The notes under the pieces were generated by a model. The model made no database searches, was not told the origin of the DNA, and saw only the letters and a list, made by a program, of their open reading frames with translations. Positions 45,658-55,823 of a DNA stretch of 64,000 bases are shown piece after piece. The stretch comes from Hyphomonadaceae bacterium (lineage in GTDB: Bacteria; Pseudomonadota; Alphaproteobacteria; Caulobacterales; Aquidulcibacteraceae). The position numbers and the translations under genes were made by a program. The DNA is taken from assembly GCA_019753105.1 (NCBI GenBank), contig JAIELJ010000006.1, forward strand, positions 372,001-436,000. The letters run 5' to 3'. Each line of letters begins with the position of its first letter. The stretch's first letter is position 1.

Positions 45658-47556
45658 TTGACTGAGATTGTTGGCCTTCACCCCGCGCCGACCAAGCACA
45701 AGAAACTGGTTCAGTGGGTGGAATCCATTGCCGCCCTGACCAAGCCGGACCGCGTTTATTGGTGCGATGGCTCGGATGAAGAGTGGGAACGCCTGACCAA
45801 TGAATTGGTGGCGGCCGGCACGCTGAAGCGTTTGAATCCGGCGAAGCGTCCGAACAGCTTCTACGCCGCCTCCGATCCGAAGGACGTCGCGCGCGTTGAG
45901 AGCCGCACGTTTATCTGCTCGCAAGACAAAGAAGACGCAGGCCCAACCAACAACTGGGTCGCGCCAGCCGAAATGCGCACCAAGCTCGACGGCCTGTTCG
46001 ACGGCTCGATGCGCGGGCGCACGATGTACGTCGTGCCGTTCTGCATGGGGCCGCTGGGTTCGAAGATTTCGCAGCTCGGCGTTGAGATCACCGATAGCGG
46101 TTACGTCGCCGCCTCGATGCGCATCATGACGCGCATGGGTAAAGGCGCGCTGGAAGAGCTGGGCGAAGACGGCTTCTTCGTCCCGGCGGTTCACACTTTG
46201 GGCGCACCGCTCGCCGCTGGCCAAAAGGACGTGCCGTGGCCGTGCAACGATGAGAAGTGGATCGTCCATTTCCCGGAAACGCGCGAAATCTGGTCTTACG
46301 GTTCGGGCTACGGCGGCAACGCGCTGCTCGGCAAAAAGTGCTTCGCGCTGCGTATCGCTTCGGTGATGGCGCGCGATGAAGGTTGGCTCGCTGAGCACAT
46401 GCTCATCCTGAAGCTCACCAACCCAAAGGGCGAGTACAAGTACATCGCAGCCGCCTTCCCGTCCGCTTGCGGCAAGACCAATCTGGCGATGCTGCAGCCG
46501 ACCATCCCCGGCTGGAAAGCCGAGACGATCGGCGACGACATTTGCTGGATGCGCTTCGGCGACGACGGCAAGCTCTACGCCATCAACCCGGAAGCGGGCT
46601 TCTTTGGCGTAGCGCCGGGCACCGGTTCGAAGACGAATAAGTCGGCGCTCGATACGCTGCATTCGAACACGGTCTTCACCAATGTCGCCCTCACCGCTGA
46701 TGGCGATGTCTGGTGGGAAGGCCTCTCGAAGGAGCCGCCAGCTGGTCTGACTGATTGGCAAGGCAATGCCTGGCTCGCGGATTCCAAATTCCCGGCCGCG
46801 CACCCGAACTCACGCTTCGCTGTGCCCGCCGGCCAATGCCCGGTGATCGCGCCGGAATGGGAAGATCCGAAAGGCGTGCCGATCGATGCAATCCTGTTCG
46901 GCGGCCGCCGCGCCAGCGCCGTGCCGCTCGTGACGGAAGCGTTCGATTGGGCGCACGGCGTTTTCTTGGCGTCGAACGTGGCCTCTGAAGGCACGGCCGC
47001 GGCGGAGAACAAGGTCGGCGAATTGCGCCGCGATCCGTTCGCGATGCTGCCCTTCTGCGGCTATCACATGGGCGATTACTTCGCGCATTGGCTGAAGGTC
47101 GGCGAGCGCCAAGGCGCTGAGCTGCCGAAGATCTTCTTCGTCAACTGGTTCCGCAAAGACCAAGACGGCAAGTTTATCTGGCCGGGCTTCGGCGACAATG
47201 CCCGTGTGCTGAAGTGGGTGGCCGAACGTCTCGACGGCGAAGCTGAAGCGAACGAAACCGCGATCGGCTACGTGCCGGCGCAGGGCTCGCTCGATGTCAG
47301 CGGCCTCACCATCAGCGACGAAGCGATGAGCTTACTGACCAGCGTCGATCTCGACGTCTGGGCGGAAGAAGCAGATCTCATCCCCGGCCACTATGAGAAG
47401 TTCGGCGAACGTCTGCCGCAACGGCTCTGGGATGAATACGCAGCATTGGTTGATCGCCTTGGCGCTGCGCGCTCGGGCAAGCCCATGCGCGCTGCCGCTG
47501 CACGCAGCGCCGCTGCGCCCCGCGTTGTCGCCGGCAAAGAAGCGACCGCGGACTAA
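45658..47556 (+). CDS. pckG: Phosphoenolpyruvate carboxykinase (GTP)
   Basis: Converts oxaloacetate and GTP to PEP and CO2, the first step of gluconeogenesis. The GTP-type sequence is clear: [16 protein letters not shown] (P-loop), [12 protein letters not shown], and the active-site mobile [13 protein letters not shown]. Many alphaproteobacteria instead carry the unrelated ATP-type enzyme. Start is TTG at 45658 after a strong GGAGGG. The C-terminus ends in an Ala/Arg-rich tail. A hairpin terminator follows at 47587. Confidence 0.94.
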   Translation: MTEIVGLHPAPTKHKKLVQWVESIAALTKPDRVYWCDGSDEEWERLTNELVAAGTLKRLNPAKRPNSFYAASDPKDVARVESRTFICSQDKEDAGPTNNWVAPAEMRTKLDGLFDGSMRGRTMYVVPFCMGPLGSKISQLGVEITDSGYVAASMRIMTRMGKGALEELGEDGFFVPAVHTLGAPLAAGQKDVPWPCNDEKWIVHFPETREIWSYGSGYGGNALLGKKCFALRIASVMARDEGWLAEHMLILKLTNPKGEYKYIAAAFPSACGKTNLAMLQPTIPGWKAETIGDDICWMRFGDDGKLYAINPEAGFFGVAPGTGSKTNKSALDTLHSNTVFTNVALTADGDVWWEGLSKEPPAGLTDWQGNAWLADSKFPAAHPNSRFAVPAGQCPVIAPEWEDPKGVPIDAILFGGRRASAVPLVTEAFDWAHGVFLASNVASEGTAAAENKVGELRRDPFAMLPFCGYHMGDYFAHWLKVGERQGAELPKIFFVNWFRKDQDGKFIWPGFGDNARVLKWVAERLDGEAEANETAIGYVPAQGSLDVSGLTISDEAMSLLTSVDLDVWAEEADLIPGHYEKFGERLPQRLWDEYAALVDRLGAARSGKPMRAAAARSAAAPRVVAGKEATAD

Positions 47557-47586
47557 ACGAGAAAAAGTTAGGGACGAAACGCCAGG

Positions 47587-47610
47587 AGCGCGGGCCGAAA
47601 GGTCCGCGCT
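47587..47610 (+). terminator. Terminator of pckG
   Basis: Ten-base stem AGCGCGGGCC / GGTCCGCGCT with a GAAA tetraloop, followed by TCTTCGTT. Confidence 0.8.
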
Positions 47611-47808
47611 TCTTCGTTGCGCAAGAGCGCGCGCGTTAACGAGTTGTGATTCCGGCGCCACAGTTTGTTCGCGCTGCGCATCAAAACTTGCACACACCCA
47701 CATACCGCCGTGTTGTGGAAAGGTCTTGTTTACCAACTGAGCGCTTAGTGCCCCGCAGAGCGCGATGACAAGCCGCGCCAGACAACAAACCTCAGGGGAC
47801 ATACCTCA

Positions 47809-48564
47809 ATGAAAAAGCTTCTGGTTGGCGCCGCTGCAGCGGCCGCCCTCATCGCGCCGGGCGTTGCCTCTGCTGACACGCAAGGCGCCATCGACTTCAC
47901 CTATGGCTCGAACGACTTTAGCTACGGCGACTTCGACAACTACACACTCGGTGGCGGCATCGCGACCGACTTCTCCCATGGTCTGCGCATTCAGCTCGAC
48001 GGCAGCACCACGACGCAAGACTGGGATGGTTCGTCGGGCAGCTACAGCCACGGCTACGCGGCGGCTCACCTCTCGGGCGACCTCGGCGGCGTCAACGTCG
48101 GCGGCTTCGCCGGCATGCTGAACTATTATGGCGACGGCGGAGCCGTCTACGGCGTCGAAGCCCGCTCGTCATGGAACGCTCTGTCCTTCGACGGCTACCT
48201 GGCCGCTTCGGATTTCAATGACAACAACTATGATGGCACGCACTACGGCATCGGCGCTGCGTGGTTCTTCTCGCCGAACTTCGCCCTGACGGGCGGCGTT
48301 GAGCGCAGCGACATCAACAGCTTTACGGATTTCGAAATCACCGAGCTCTCGCTGGGCGGTGCCTATCAGTTCGCCAACAACTTCGAAGTGTTCGGCGAAT
48401 ACATCGACACCGACGGCGATCGTTCGAGCGGCACCGATTATGACGGCGAAACGCTGCAGATTGGTCTGCGCATGAACATCGGTGGCGGCACGCTGCAGGA
48501 CAACGCCAATGGCGGCCTGTGGGGCGCGGCGCGCGACATCTCCGAGACCTACTCACGCTGGTAA
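47809..48564 (+). CDS. Outer-membrane beta-barrel (porin-like) protein
   Basis: A 251-residue exported protein. MKKLLVGAAAAAALIAPGVASA is a clean Sec signal peptide; after it come alternating short strands rich in Gly, Tyr, Asp and Asn (DFTYGSNDFSYGDFDNYTLG...) ending with an aromatic Trp, as in small beta-barrels. Resembles the unnamed porin-like proteins of Caulobacterales, though the specific function (channel, adhesion) is unknown. Convergent with queE; a shared terminator lies between. Confidence 0.75.
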   Translation: MKKLLVGAAAAAALIAPGVASADTQGAIDFTYGSNDFSYGDFDNYTLGGGIATDFSHGLRIQLDGSTTTQDWDGSSGSYSHGYAAAHLSGDLGGVNVGGFAGMLNYYGDGGAVYGVEARSSWNALSFDGYLAASDFNDNNYDGTHYGIGAAWFFSPNFALTGGVERSDINSFTDFEITELSLGGAYQFANNFEVFGEYIDTDGDRSSGTDYDGETLQIGLRMNIGGGTLQDNANGGLWGAARDISETYSRW

Positions 48565-48593
48565 ACCCAGCTTCCACTTCAGTGGATCGCGCG

Positions 48594-48621
48594 AACGCCT
48601 CGGCTACGGCCGGGGCGTTTT
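48594..48621. terminator. Bidirectional-type terminator between the barrel gene and queE
   Basis: AACGCC-t-CGGC-TACG-GCCG-g-GGCGTT followed by TT; stem of ten pairs with two unpaired bases. Confidence 0.75.
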
Positions 48622-48625
48622 GCGT

Positions 48626-49372
48626 TTAGACGCCGCGCTTGGCGCCAAACATGGCGATGTGCAGGCGCTCGGCGAGATGAAAGCCCTGCGCTTCGATGGC
48701 AGGCGCAAGCGCCGCTGCGCGCGCGGCCAGAGTTTCAACGTCTGTGCCTTCTGGCATGATGTAGACGCGACCAGCGTCGACGCCGTACTGCTTCGCGATC
48801 GCTGAAGCCATCAGCACGTCATCCTCGGTTCGCGCGACAAACTTGAAGACGGCGCCTGGCAGAGCGGCGAAGGCGCTGAGCGCGTCGCGTTTCAACGCAA
48901 CAGTCGCGGCGTTGCCAGAGTGCGCCAATTTCGGCGAGACGACGAAGAGATCGGTGCGCGCAATCAAATCTTGTGGCGGCACGATCGAGCCATTGGTTTC
49001 AAACTCAATCATCGAGCTCGGTGACGCCGCTTTGAGAGCATCTATCAAAGCCGGCAGCACGCCGCGCTGCATCAACGGTTCGCCGCCAGTGATGACGAAG
49101 CCTTCACTGGAAAGCACCGCAGCGCGCGCAGCAGTTTCCTCAATCGTCAGCTTGATCGCTTCAGCGTCGCGCTCAAACTTCTTGCCGCTCTCATGTTCGA
49201 ACGGCGTATCGCGCCAGTTCCATGTGTAGGCGGTGTCGCACCAGACGCAGTGGAGATTGCAGCCGCTGAGGCGAATAAACGTGCGCGACAGACCGGCCTT
49301 TGGGCCTTCGCCTTGGATGGAGCGGAAAATCTCGGGCGCGCCGGCGTCGTCGCGGGCGAGGACGACGTGCAT
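48626..49372 (-). CDS. queE: 7-carboxy-7-deazaguanine synthase
   Basis: Radical SAM enzyme that makes CDG for queuosine and related deazapurines. The cluster motif is CNLHCVWCDTAYTW, after FRSIQGEGPKAGLSRTFIRLSG split across the strand, and GGEPLMQ is the second conserved loop. ATG at 49372 overlaps the stop of the cenR-like gene (ATGA), so the longer frame upstream is not used. 248 residues. Other que genes are not in the window; coupling to an envelope regulator is unusual. Confidence 0.92.
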   Translation of the reverse strand: MHVVLARDDAGAPEIFRSIQGEGPKAGLSRTFIRLSGCNLHCVWCDTAYTWNWRDTPFEHESGKKFERDAEAIKLTIEETAARAAVLSSEGFVITGGEPLMQRGVLPALIDALKAASPSSMIEFETNGSIVPPQDLIARTDLFVVSPKLAHSGNAATVALKRDALSAFAALPGAVFKFVARTEDDVLMASAIAKQYGVDAGRVYIMPEGTDVETLAARAAALAPAIEAQGFHLAERLHIAMFGAKRGV

Positions 49373-50061
49373 CAGACCTGCAGCCGGTAGCCGCCGGTTT
49401 CGGTGATCAAGAGTTTCGGGCTTTGCGCGTCGGGTTCGATCTTCTGGCGCAGACGATAGATGTGGGTTTCTAGCGTGTGCGTGGTGACGTTGGCGTTGTA
49501 GCCCCACACTTCGCGCAACAGCTCTTCGCGGCCGACCGGCTTTTCGCCGGAGCGGTAGAGGTAGCGCAGGATCGAGGTTTCCTTGTCGGTCAGGCGCACT
49601 TTCTTCTGTGCCTCGTCGACCAGGACGCGCGTGGATGGGCGAAACTCGTAAGGGCCGATGCGATAGACGGCGTCTTCGCTGGCTTCGTGGCTGCGGAGAT
49701 GGGCGCGAATACGCGCCAGCAGCACTGAGAACTTAAACGGCTTCAGCACGTAGTCATTGGCGCCGGCGTCGAGGCCTTGCACCTGATGCTCTTCTTCTTG
49801 CGCAGCGCCGGTCAGCATGATGATCGGCGCTTTGACACCCTGCTCGCGCAATCTTCGGCAGGCGTCGAAGCCGTCCATGTCGGGCAGGCTGACATCGAGC
49901 ACGATCGCCGCGGGCTTGGACTGCTCAGCCGCAGCAAGGCCCTCGGCGGCGCTCGCGGCCCCAACCCCGGCATAGCCCGGTTCGAGATCGAACTGCTCCA
50001 CCAGCGCCTGACGGAGCTCGGTATCGTCGTCGATAATGAGGATGGTTGTGTCGCGGCTCAT
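49372..50061 (-). CDS. cenR: OmpR-family response regulator, CenR-like
   Basis: A 229-residue two-component regulator: acidic pocket (ILIIDDDTELRQ), phospho-acceptor Asp in IVLDVSLPDMDGFDACRRL, Lys in YVLKPFKFSVLLARIRAHLR, and an OmpR-type winged helix (RLTDKETSILRYLYRSGEKPV...THTLETHIYRLRQKIEP). The receiver end and the DNA-binding part match, from memory, CenR of Caulobacter, an essential envelope-homeostasis regulator, better than other OmpR members. No histidine kinase is next to it. Confidence 0.85.
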   Translation of the reverse strand: MSRDTTILIIDDDTELRQALVEQFDLEPGYAGVGAASAAEGLAAAEQSKPAAIVLDVSLPDMDGFDACRRLREQGVKAPIIMLTGAAQEEEHQVQGLDAGANDYVLKPFKFSVLLARIRAHLRSHEASEDAVYRIGPYEFRPSTRVLVDEAQKKVRLTDKETSILRYLYRSGEKPVGREELLREVWGYNANVTTHTLETHIYRLRQKIEPDAQSPKLLITETGGYRLQV

Positions 50062-50124
50062 ATGATGTCGAGGCTAGCTTAGCACGAATGTCCCTGTCCT
50101 CTCACAGGTTTGCAATCGGTAGAG

Positions 50125-50802
50125 TTACTGACGCTGCCCAAAGAGGGCCGATCCCACCCGGACCTGCGTGGCGCCGAACCGGATAGCCGTCTCAAAATCG
50201 TCGCTCATGCCCATGCTGAGCTCTGTGAGGCCGTTGCGGGCGGCGATCTTCGCCAGCAGCGCGAAATGCATCGCCGGCGCCTCGTCGACGGGCGGGATGC
50301 ACATCAGGCCGCGCACGGGCAGCCCGAACTCCTCACGCGCGGCCCGGATAAAAGCGTCCGCTTCAGCCGGCGCCACACCGGCCTTCTGATGCTCCTCGCC
50401 GGTGTTCACTTGCACCAAGATCTCTGGCGCGCGGCCCAGCTTCTGGACGGCCTCAGCCAGGGCCGCGGCGAGCTTGGGACGGTCCAGCGTGTCGATTGCA
50501 TCGAACAGGGCGACAGCATCGGACGCCTTGTTCGACTGCAGCGGGCCGATGAGGCGGAGTTTGAGATCGCCGACTTGGGCGCGGCGCGCGCTCCATCGCG
50601 TTTGTGCTTCCTGCACCCGGTTCTCACCGAACACGCGCTGACCAGCAGCCAGTGCTGCCTCAATGCGGTCATCCGGCTGAAGCTTCGAGACCGCGACAAG
50701 CGACACCGTGTGTGCATCGCGGTGCGCGGCCTTGGCCGCGTTGGCGATGCGCGCAAGAATGTCGGCGCGGCGCGCTGAGACGTCGGAGGCGAGATCGTTC
50801 AT
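50125..50802 (-). CDS. YggS-family PLP-binding protein
   Basis: A 225-residue type-III-fold PLP protein that stabilises vitamin B6 pools; no known catalysis. LVAVSKLQPDD carries the PLP lysine, FGENRVQEAQ, LIGPLQSNK and LSMGMSDDFETAIRFGATQVRVGSALFG (split) are conserved. Its start codon shares two bases with the divergent ThiE-like gene start. 63 bases precede the cenR-like gene start on the same strand. Confidence 0.93.
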   Translation of the reverse strand: MNDLASDVSARRADILARIANAAKAAHRDAHTVSLVAVSKLQPDDRIEAALAAGQRVFGENRVQEAQTRWSARRAQVGDLKLRLIGPLQSNKASDAVALFDAIDTLDRPKLAAALAEAVQKLGRAPEILVQVNTGEEHQKAGVAPAEADAFIRAAREEFGLPVRGLMCIPPVDEAPAMHFALLAKIAARNGLTELSMGMSDDFETAIRFGATQVRVGSALFGQRQ

Positions 50803-51391
50803 GAGTTCGGTTCAACTGCTAGCGGCGCAGGCGGCCAGGCTCAACCGCGCAGCGGGCGCGCCGGCGATTCCCAGCCTCTATTTCTTCACCGATCCCATGC
50901 GGACACCCGATCCCTGCGCTATTGCGCGCAAATTGCCCCGCGGAACCTGCATTGTTTATCGGCACTTTGGCTCGCCAGAACGCTTCCGCACGACGCGCCG
51001 CCTCGCGACGATTGCGCGCGCGCGGGCGCTGACATTGCTCATCGCAGCCGATCCAGAACTTGCGCAGCGTGTCGGCGCTGACGGCGTGCATTGGCCTGAA
51101 GAGCGCTTGGCGTCACGCGCAGGCGAACGCCTGATGACGGCAGCAGCTCACTCACCGGCAGCGATTGCGCGCGCGGCGGCGGCAGGTGCCGACGCTTGTG
51201 TGCTCTCGCCTGTGTTTCCAACGCGAAGTGCGTCAGGCAATTCGCCGATTGGACTGTTTCGGGCGAGCCAAATGGCGCGCACCTCTCCCATTCCGGTGAT
51301 CGCACTTGGCGGGGTCAACGCAAACAGCGCACGTTTGCTCGCAGGGCGAGGCTTTGCGGGCTGTGCTGCAGTGGATGCGTTCTTCGCTTAG
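50801..51391 (+). CDS. ThiE-like thiamine-phosphate synthase family protein
   Basis: A 196-residue TIM-barrel protein with the outline of ThiE/TenI: LYFFTDPMRTPDP, the motif GVHWPEERL (usually GVHLGQ), GADACVLSPVFPTRSASGN and PVIALGGVNANS. Several catalytic residues of true ThiE differ, so it may be a TenI-like or specialised member. Start ATG at 50801; it overlaps yggS on the opposite strand, and upstream ATGs would lie within that gene. Convergent with the ntrZ-like gene. Confidence 0.75.
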   Translation: MSSVQLLAAQAARLNRAAGAPAIPSLYFFTDPMRTPDPCAIARKLPRGTCIVYRHFGSPERFRTTRRLATIARARALTLLIAADPELAQRVGADGVHWPEERLASRAGERLMTAAAHSPAAIARAAAAGADACVLSPVFPTRSASGNSPIGLFRASQMARTSPIPVIALGGVNANSARLLAGRGFAGCAAVDAFFA

Positions 51392-51855
51392 AAGCGGAAG
51401 GCGGACTCGATGCGCACGCCAGCGCGCGGCTCTTCTTCACGGCCAGTCGGACGTGTGACGTTGAGCGGACGCTCGCCGCTTTCGACGCTGACTTCACCGC
51501 CGACGCGCATGCCAGGCGTGAACTGATAGTACGCACCGACAGACGCTTGGTCGCCGCGGCTGCCTTCCGGCAGGCGCTCAACGCGCTCGGCTTCACGAAC
51601 ATCGACCGTAACGCCCCAACGCTGGCTCAGCGTCCAGCTGGGCGCGAACTGACGATCGTTTTCGTCTTCGCCAGTGATCGCTTCGGTGACGCCGCCCGAC
51701 GTGGTAAAGCGTTGGTACCAGGGCACCGCATTGCCTGTAGGCGCGGTTGCGCCCGGAGCGGCAACGGGGGCGGAGGGCCGATCCTGCGCATGCGCAACGC
51801 CGGCCGTCGCCAAGACGGCGGCTCCCGCTATTGCCCATGTGACCGGTTTGAACAC
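51388..51855 (-). CDS. NtrZ-like periplasmic protein
   Basis: A 155-residue exported protein. MFKPVTWAIAGAAVLATAGVAHA is the signal peptide; the mature part is short strands with DNDRQFAPSW-like polar loops and SVGAYYQFTPGMRVGGEVSV (split) near the end. It resembles NtrZ of Caulobacter, a periplasmic inhibitor of the histidine kinase NtrY; this match is from memory of the pattern. ntrY is not in the window. Confidence 0.6.
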   Translation of the reverse strand: MFKPVTWAIAGAAVLATAGVAHAQDRPSAPVAAPGATAPTGNAVPWYQRFTTSGGVTEAITGEDENDRQFAPSWTLSQRWGVTVDVREAERVERLPEGSRGDQASVGAYYQFTPGMRVGGEVSVESGERPLNVTRPTGREEEPRAGVRIESAFRF

Positions 51856-52124
51856 CGCAAATACCCCTACTTCCAGACCCTACTCCGACAATATAGCCGA
51901 AGCCGAACTGATCCGCAGTGAACTTTAGGACACAGCACCTGCGAATATTTCGTCAAAAACGTGGCACAGGCGGCGATGGTCCGTGAGGTTAACCAAATGG
52001 GCGAGCCCCAGCCACAACATCGCCGGGTTCGCAGTGGACCCCTGGCCCTGCCCGAAGCCCATGATATAGGAGCGGGCGTCGGCTTCGGGGATCGAACCGG
52101 CGGGGATTTGCGGAGGTAGTTCGA

Positions 52125-52628
52125 ATGACTCAGGCTGGGCTCTTGCGGGGCGCACTTTTCATGGTCGCCGCCCTGGCGCTGGCTGCCTGCTCCGCTTTCC
52201 GTGCAGACGATACACCAGCCGGCCAGTCGCGCGCGGACGATAACCAACGCGCGGGCGTGTCGATTTTCGGCGGTGGCGGTGGCGGCGGCGGCGGTTCTGA
52301 AGCCGGCATTGGCGTAAACTCGTATTTGTGGCGCGCTTCGCTCGACACGCTGAACTTCATGCCGCTCGCGTCGGCTGATCCGTACGGCGGCGTCATCATC
52401 ACCGATTGGTACACGGACGCCGCTGCGCCGAACGAGCGCTTCAAGGCCACCGTCTACATTCTCGACACGCGCCTGCGCGCCGATGCGCTGAACGTCTCGA
52501 TCTTCCGCCAAACCAGCACCAATGGTCAGTGGGCGGATGCGGCTGTCGATCCCGACACCGAAATCCAGATCGAGAACGCGATCCTTACGCGCGCTCGTCA
52601 GCTTCGGCTGAACTCACGCGGCGGCTAA
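52125..52628 (+). CDS. DUF3576 lipoprotein
   Basis: A 167-residue protein with a lipoprotein leader (ALFMVAALALAACS), a Gly9 linker and the DUF3576 body (GVNSYLWRASLDTLNFMPLASADPYGGVI, split here). RBS GGAGGTAG. In alphaproteobacteria DUF3576 is nearly always directly before leuS and lptE, which implies a role in the cell envelope or lipopolysaccharide transport; the function is not established. Confidence 0.9.
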   Translation: MTQAGLLRGALFMVAALALAACSAFRADDTPAGQSRADDNQRAGVSIFGGGGGGGGGSEAGIGVNSYLWRASLDTLNFMPLASADPYGGVIITDWYTDAAAPNERFKATVYILDTRLRADALNVSIFRQTSTNGQWADAAVDPDTEIQIENAILTRARQLRLNSRGG

Positions 52629-52682
52629 CTAGACAGGCGGGGCGTTTGCCGCCACTCAAGCGCCCCATAAGAGGGCGTTGGA

Positions 52683-55316
52683 ATGTCGCGTTACAATCAT
52701 CGTGAAGTCGAGCCGAAGTGGCGCGAGCGTTGGGCTTTGTCCGCGATTGATCGCGCGCTCTCGCCAGAAGAAGCGGCGGGCAAACCGAAAGCCTACATCC
52801 TCGAGATGTTCCCCTACCCGTCGGGGCGCATCCACGTTGGGCACTCGCGTAACTACACAATGGGCGATGTGATCGCGCGCTTCCGGCGCGCGAACGGCTA
52901 CAATGTGCTGCATCCGATGGGTTGGGACGCGTTCGGCCTGCCGGCGGAAAACGCCGCTATCGAGCGCAACATTCATCCGAAGGGTTGGACCTACGACAAC
53001 ATCGCCGCGATGCGCGATCAGCTGAAGTTGCTTGGGCTCGCGATCGATTGGTCGCGCGAATTGGCGACCTGCGATCCGGCTTATTACAAACACCAGCAAG
53101 CGATGTTCCTGGCCTTCTGGAGACAAGGTCTCGTCTATCGCAAGAAGCAGAAAGTGAACTGGGACCCCGTCGACAATACCGTGCTCGCCAACGAGCAGGT
53201 GGTGGACGGCAAGGGTTGGCGCTCGGGCGCGCCGGTCGAGACGCGCGAACTTGAGCAATGGATGTTCAAGGTCACCGCCTACGCGGACGATCTGCTGCAG
53301 GCAATCGGCGGCTTGGATAAGTGGCCAGACAAAGTGCGGCTGATGCAGTCGAACTGGATCGGCAAAAGCCAAGGCGCGAAGATCTGGTGGGACATCGCGT
53401 CGGCGCCGTCGTTCCTGGCGCAGACTCCTGCGGGCGAGCCGTGTCACGCGCGCGACCCGATCGAAGTTTACACCACGCGCCCCGACACGCTGTTTGGCGC
53501 AAGTTTCTTGGCGCTGGCGCCGGATCATCCGCTAACTAAAGCCATTGCCGAGCACGACCCAAAAGTCGCGAAATTCATCGAAGAATGCGCGCATTTGGGC
53601 ACATCGGAAGCCGACATCGAGAAGGCGCCGAAGTTCGGCGTCGATCTTGGCGTGCGCGTGAAACACCCGTTCGATCCGAACTGGGAATTGCCAGTGTGGG
53701 GCGCGAACTTCGTGCTCTCGACCTACGGCACTGGCGCGATTTTCGGTTCGCCCGCCGGCGATCAGCGCGACTTGGACTTCGCCAACAAATACGGCCTCCC
53801 CTTCAAGCCGGTCGTGCTGCCGGCCGGCGCCGACCCCGCGACCTATGCAGTGACGACCGAAGCGTTCACCGACGATGGCGTCGCCTACAACTCGCAATTC
53901 CTCGATGGCCTGCCGACGCGCCAGGCGCTGACGCGCGCGATCGAAGAATTGGTAAAACGCGACGCTGGTGAAGCGACGACGCAATGGCGTCTGCGCGATT
54001 GGGGCGTTTCACGGCAGCGCTATTGGGGCTGCCCGATTCCAGCAATCCACTGCGCCAAGTGCGGCGTCGTGCCGGCGCCGGTCGAGAGCTTGCCGATCGC
54101 GCTGCCGGAAGACGTGACGTTCGATAAGGACAAGCCCGGCAATCCGCTCGATCGCCATCCAACGTGGAAGCACGTGAAGTGCCCGCAGTGCAGCGGCGAG
54201 GCGCAGCGAGAAACCGACACGCTCGATACATTCGTGGATTCGAGCTGGTATTTCGCGCGTTTCACGGACCCGAACAACGAAAACGCGCCGTTCGACAAGA
54301 AGGCCGCGAGCTATTGGTTGCCTGTCGATCAATATGTCGGCGGCGTCGAGCACGCCGTGCTCCACTTGCTCTATGCGCGCTTCTTCACGCGGGCGATGCG
54401 CGATTGCGGCTTCCTCGATGGCCCCGCGAATGGCGAACCGTTCAAGAGCTTGTTCACGCAAGGCATGGTGGTTCACGAGACGTACAAGTCCGCGTCGGGC
54501 GCCTGGCTGTTGCCGGAAGACACCGAGATTCGCGACGGCGCGCGTGTTGAGCTGAAGACCGGCGCGAAGGTTGAAGTCGGCGACATCGAGAAGATGTCGA
54601 AGTCGAAGAAGAACGTCGTCGACCTCGATGCGTTCGTCACCGACTACGGCGCCGATGTCGCGCGTTGGTTCGTGCTCTCCGACTCCCCTCCTGAACGCGA
54701 TGTCGAATGGACAGCGTCGGGCGTGAAGGGCGCTTGGAATTTCGTGCAGCGGGTCTGGACGCTGGCGAGCGCAGGCGACCTGCCGTCACCCACCGATGCT
54801 CCGCCGAAGACCATTATGCTGGGTGAGCCGTTGGCGCTGCGCCAGCTCGCGCACCGCGCCATTCAGAGCGTCACTGACGATATCGAGAACTTCCGTTTCA
54901 ACGTCGCGGTCGCGCGTTGCTACGAACTGGTCAACGGCATCGCCAAGCTGAAGGGCGACGACGACGCCAGCCGCTGGGTGCGTGGCGAAGCGTTGCGTAT
55001 TCTGGCGCAACTCATCTCCCCGTTCATGCCGCACCTGGCTGAGGAGTGCTGGGAGGCGCTTGGTGGGACGGGCTTTGTAGCCACCGCGCCATGGCCTGTG
55101 GCCGATCCGCAACTGACGGCGCGGACAACCGTCACCCTCCCGATCCAGGTGAACGGCAAGAAACGTGGGGAGATCGAGGCCCCGAAGGGCGCGCCGGAGG
55201 CGGATGTGCGCGAATTGGCGCTGCAACACCCCTTGGTGGTGCAATTCCTTGAGGGACAGACTGTCGTCAAGGTGATTGTGGTCCCCGACCGGATCGTCAA
55301 TATCGTCGCGAACTGA
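52683..55316 (+). CDS. leuS: Leucyl-tRNA synthetase
   Basis: Class I synthetase, 877 residues. HVGH at 51-54 (in [11 protein letters not shown]), KMSKS at 637-641, and the CP1 editing domain (about 230-430, including [12 protein letters not shown]) are present. Terminal strand ends [11 protein letters not shown]. It follows the DUF3576 gene and is followed 10 bases later by lptE. Confidence 0.97.
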   Translation: MSRYNHREVEPKWRERWALSAIDRALSPEEAAGKPKAYILEMFPYPSGRIHVGHSRNYTMGDVIARFRRANGYNVLHPMGWDAFGLPAENAAIERNIHPKGWTYDNIAAMRDQLKLLGLAIDWSRELATCDPAYYKHQQAMFLAFWRQGLVYRKKQKVNWDPVDNTVLANEQVVDGKGWRSGAPVETRELEQWMFKVTAYADDLLQAIGGLDKWPDKVRLMQSNWIGKSQGAKIWWDIASAPSFLAQTPAGEPCHARDPIEVYTTRPDTLFGASFLALAPDHPLTKAIAEHDPKVAKFIEECAHLGTSEADIEKAPKFGVDLGVRVKHPFDPNWELPVWGANFVLSTYGTGAIFGSPAGDQRDLDFANKYGLPFKPVVLPAGADPATYAVTTEAFTDDGVAYNSQFLDGLPTRQALTRAIEELVKRDAGEATTQWRLRDWGVSRQRYWGCPIPAIHCAKCGVVPAPVESLPIALPEDVTFDKDKPGNPLDRHPTWKHVKCPQCSGEAQRETDTLDTFVDSSWYFARFTDPNNENAPFDKKAASYWLPVDQYVGGVEHAVLHLLYARFFTRAMRDCGFLDGPANGEPFKSLFTQGMVVHETYKSASGAWLLPEDTEIRDGARVELKTGAKVEVGDIEKMSKSKKNVVDLDAFVTDYGADVARWFVLSDSPPERDVEWTASGVKGAWNFVQRVWTLASAGDLPSPTDAPPKTIMLGEPLALRQLAHRAIQSVTDDIENFRFNVAVARCYELVNGIAKLKGDDDASRWVRGEALRILAQLISPFMPHLAEECWEALGGTGFVATAPWPVADPQLTARTTVTLPIQVNGKKRGEIEAPKGAPEADVRELALQHPLVVQFLEGQTVVKVIVVPDRIVNIVAN

Positions 55317-55326
55317 GGATCGACCG

Positions 55327-55806
55327 ATGCGCGTACTGCTCGCCAGCCTGACCCTGCTGCTCGCCGCCTGCGGCTTCCAGCCGATGTATGCGCAACCCGG
55401 CGGGCAAAACGCCATCGGGCCGGTCAATGTCGTTCAGATCGACGGCATGGCCGGGCACGTGCTCCGGGCCGAGCTCGATCGTATGTTGGCGGTGGAGAAT
55501 GACGGCTCTCCGCCTGCCCTGCTGGAAATCACGCTGACCGAACAGGTGACACCGCTCGGCATCCGCGTCGACGAATCCGCGACGCGCTCCGAGTTGCGCT
55601 TGATCGCCAATTACGTGCTGACGCCAGCCGGCGGCGGCCGCGTGATGCGCGGTTCGGTGCTGACGGTGGTGAACTACGACATCCCGACCGCAGCCTTCGG
55701 CGAAATCGCTGCGCAGGACGACGCGCGCGAGCGCGCCGCCGAGACGATGGCGCAACGCTTCCGCGCCGAACTCGCGCTGCGCATGGCGCAAGCGCGCGCC
55801 AGCTAA
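55327..55806 (+). CDS. lptE: LPS-assembly lipoprotein LptE
   Basis: Outer-membrane lipoprotein partner of LptD that plugs the LPS export barrel. MRVLLASLTLLLAACGFQPMY is a lipoprotein signal (lipobox LAAC), and the rest is the short alpha/beta plug of 159 residues. ATG at 55327, 10 bases after leuS; the longer frame begins within leuS and is not used. The order leuS-lptE-holA is conserved. Confidence 0.9.
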   Translation: MRVLLASLTLLLAACGFQPMYAQPGGQNAIGPVNVVQIDGMAGHVLRAELDRMLAVENDGSPPALLEITLTEQVTPLGIRVDESATRSELRLIANYVLTPAGGGRVMRGSVLTVVNYDIPTAAFGEIAAQDDARERAAETMAQRFRAELALRMAQARAS

Positions 55807-55823
55807 GCGATGAAAATCGGTCA

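Noticed and set aside
45550-46803. 417-residue open frame opposite pckG
   Set aside because: Mirror of a high-GC coding gene; Arg/Ala-rich, no recognised domain, while the plus-strand product is a full PEP carboxykinase.
51925-52155. 76-residue minus-strand open frame between the ntrZ-like gene and DUF3576
   Set aside because: Overlaps the start and ribosome site of the DUF3576 gene; composition is plausible but nothing else supports it.
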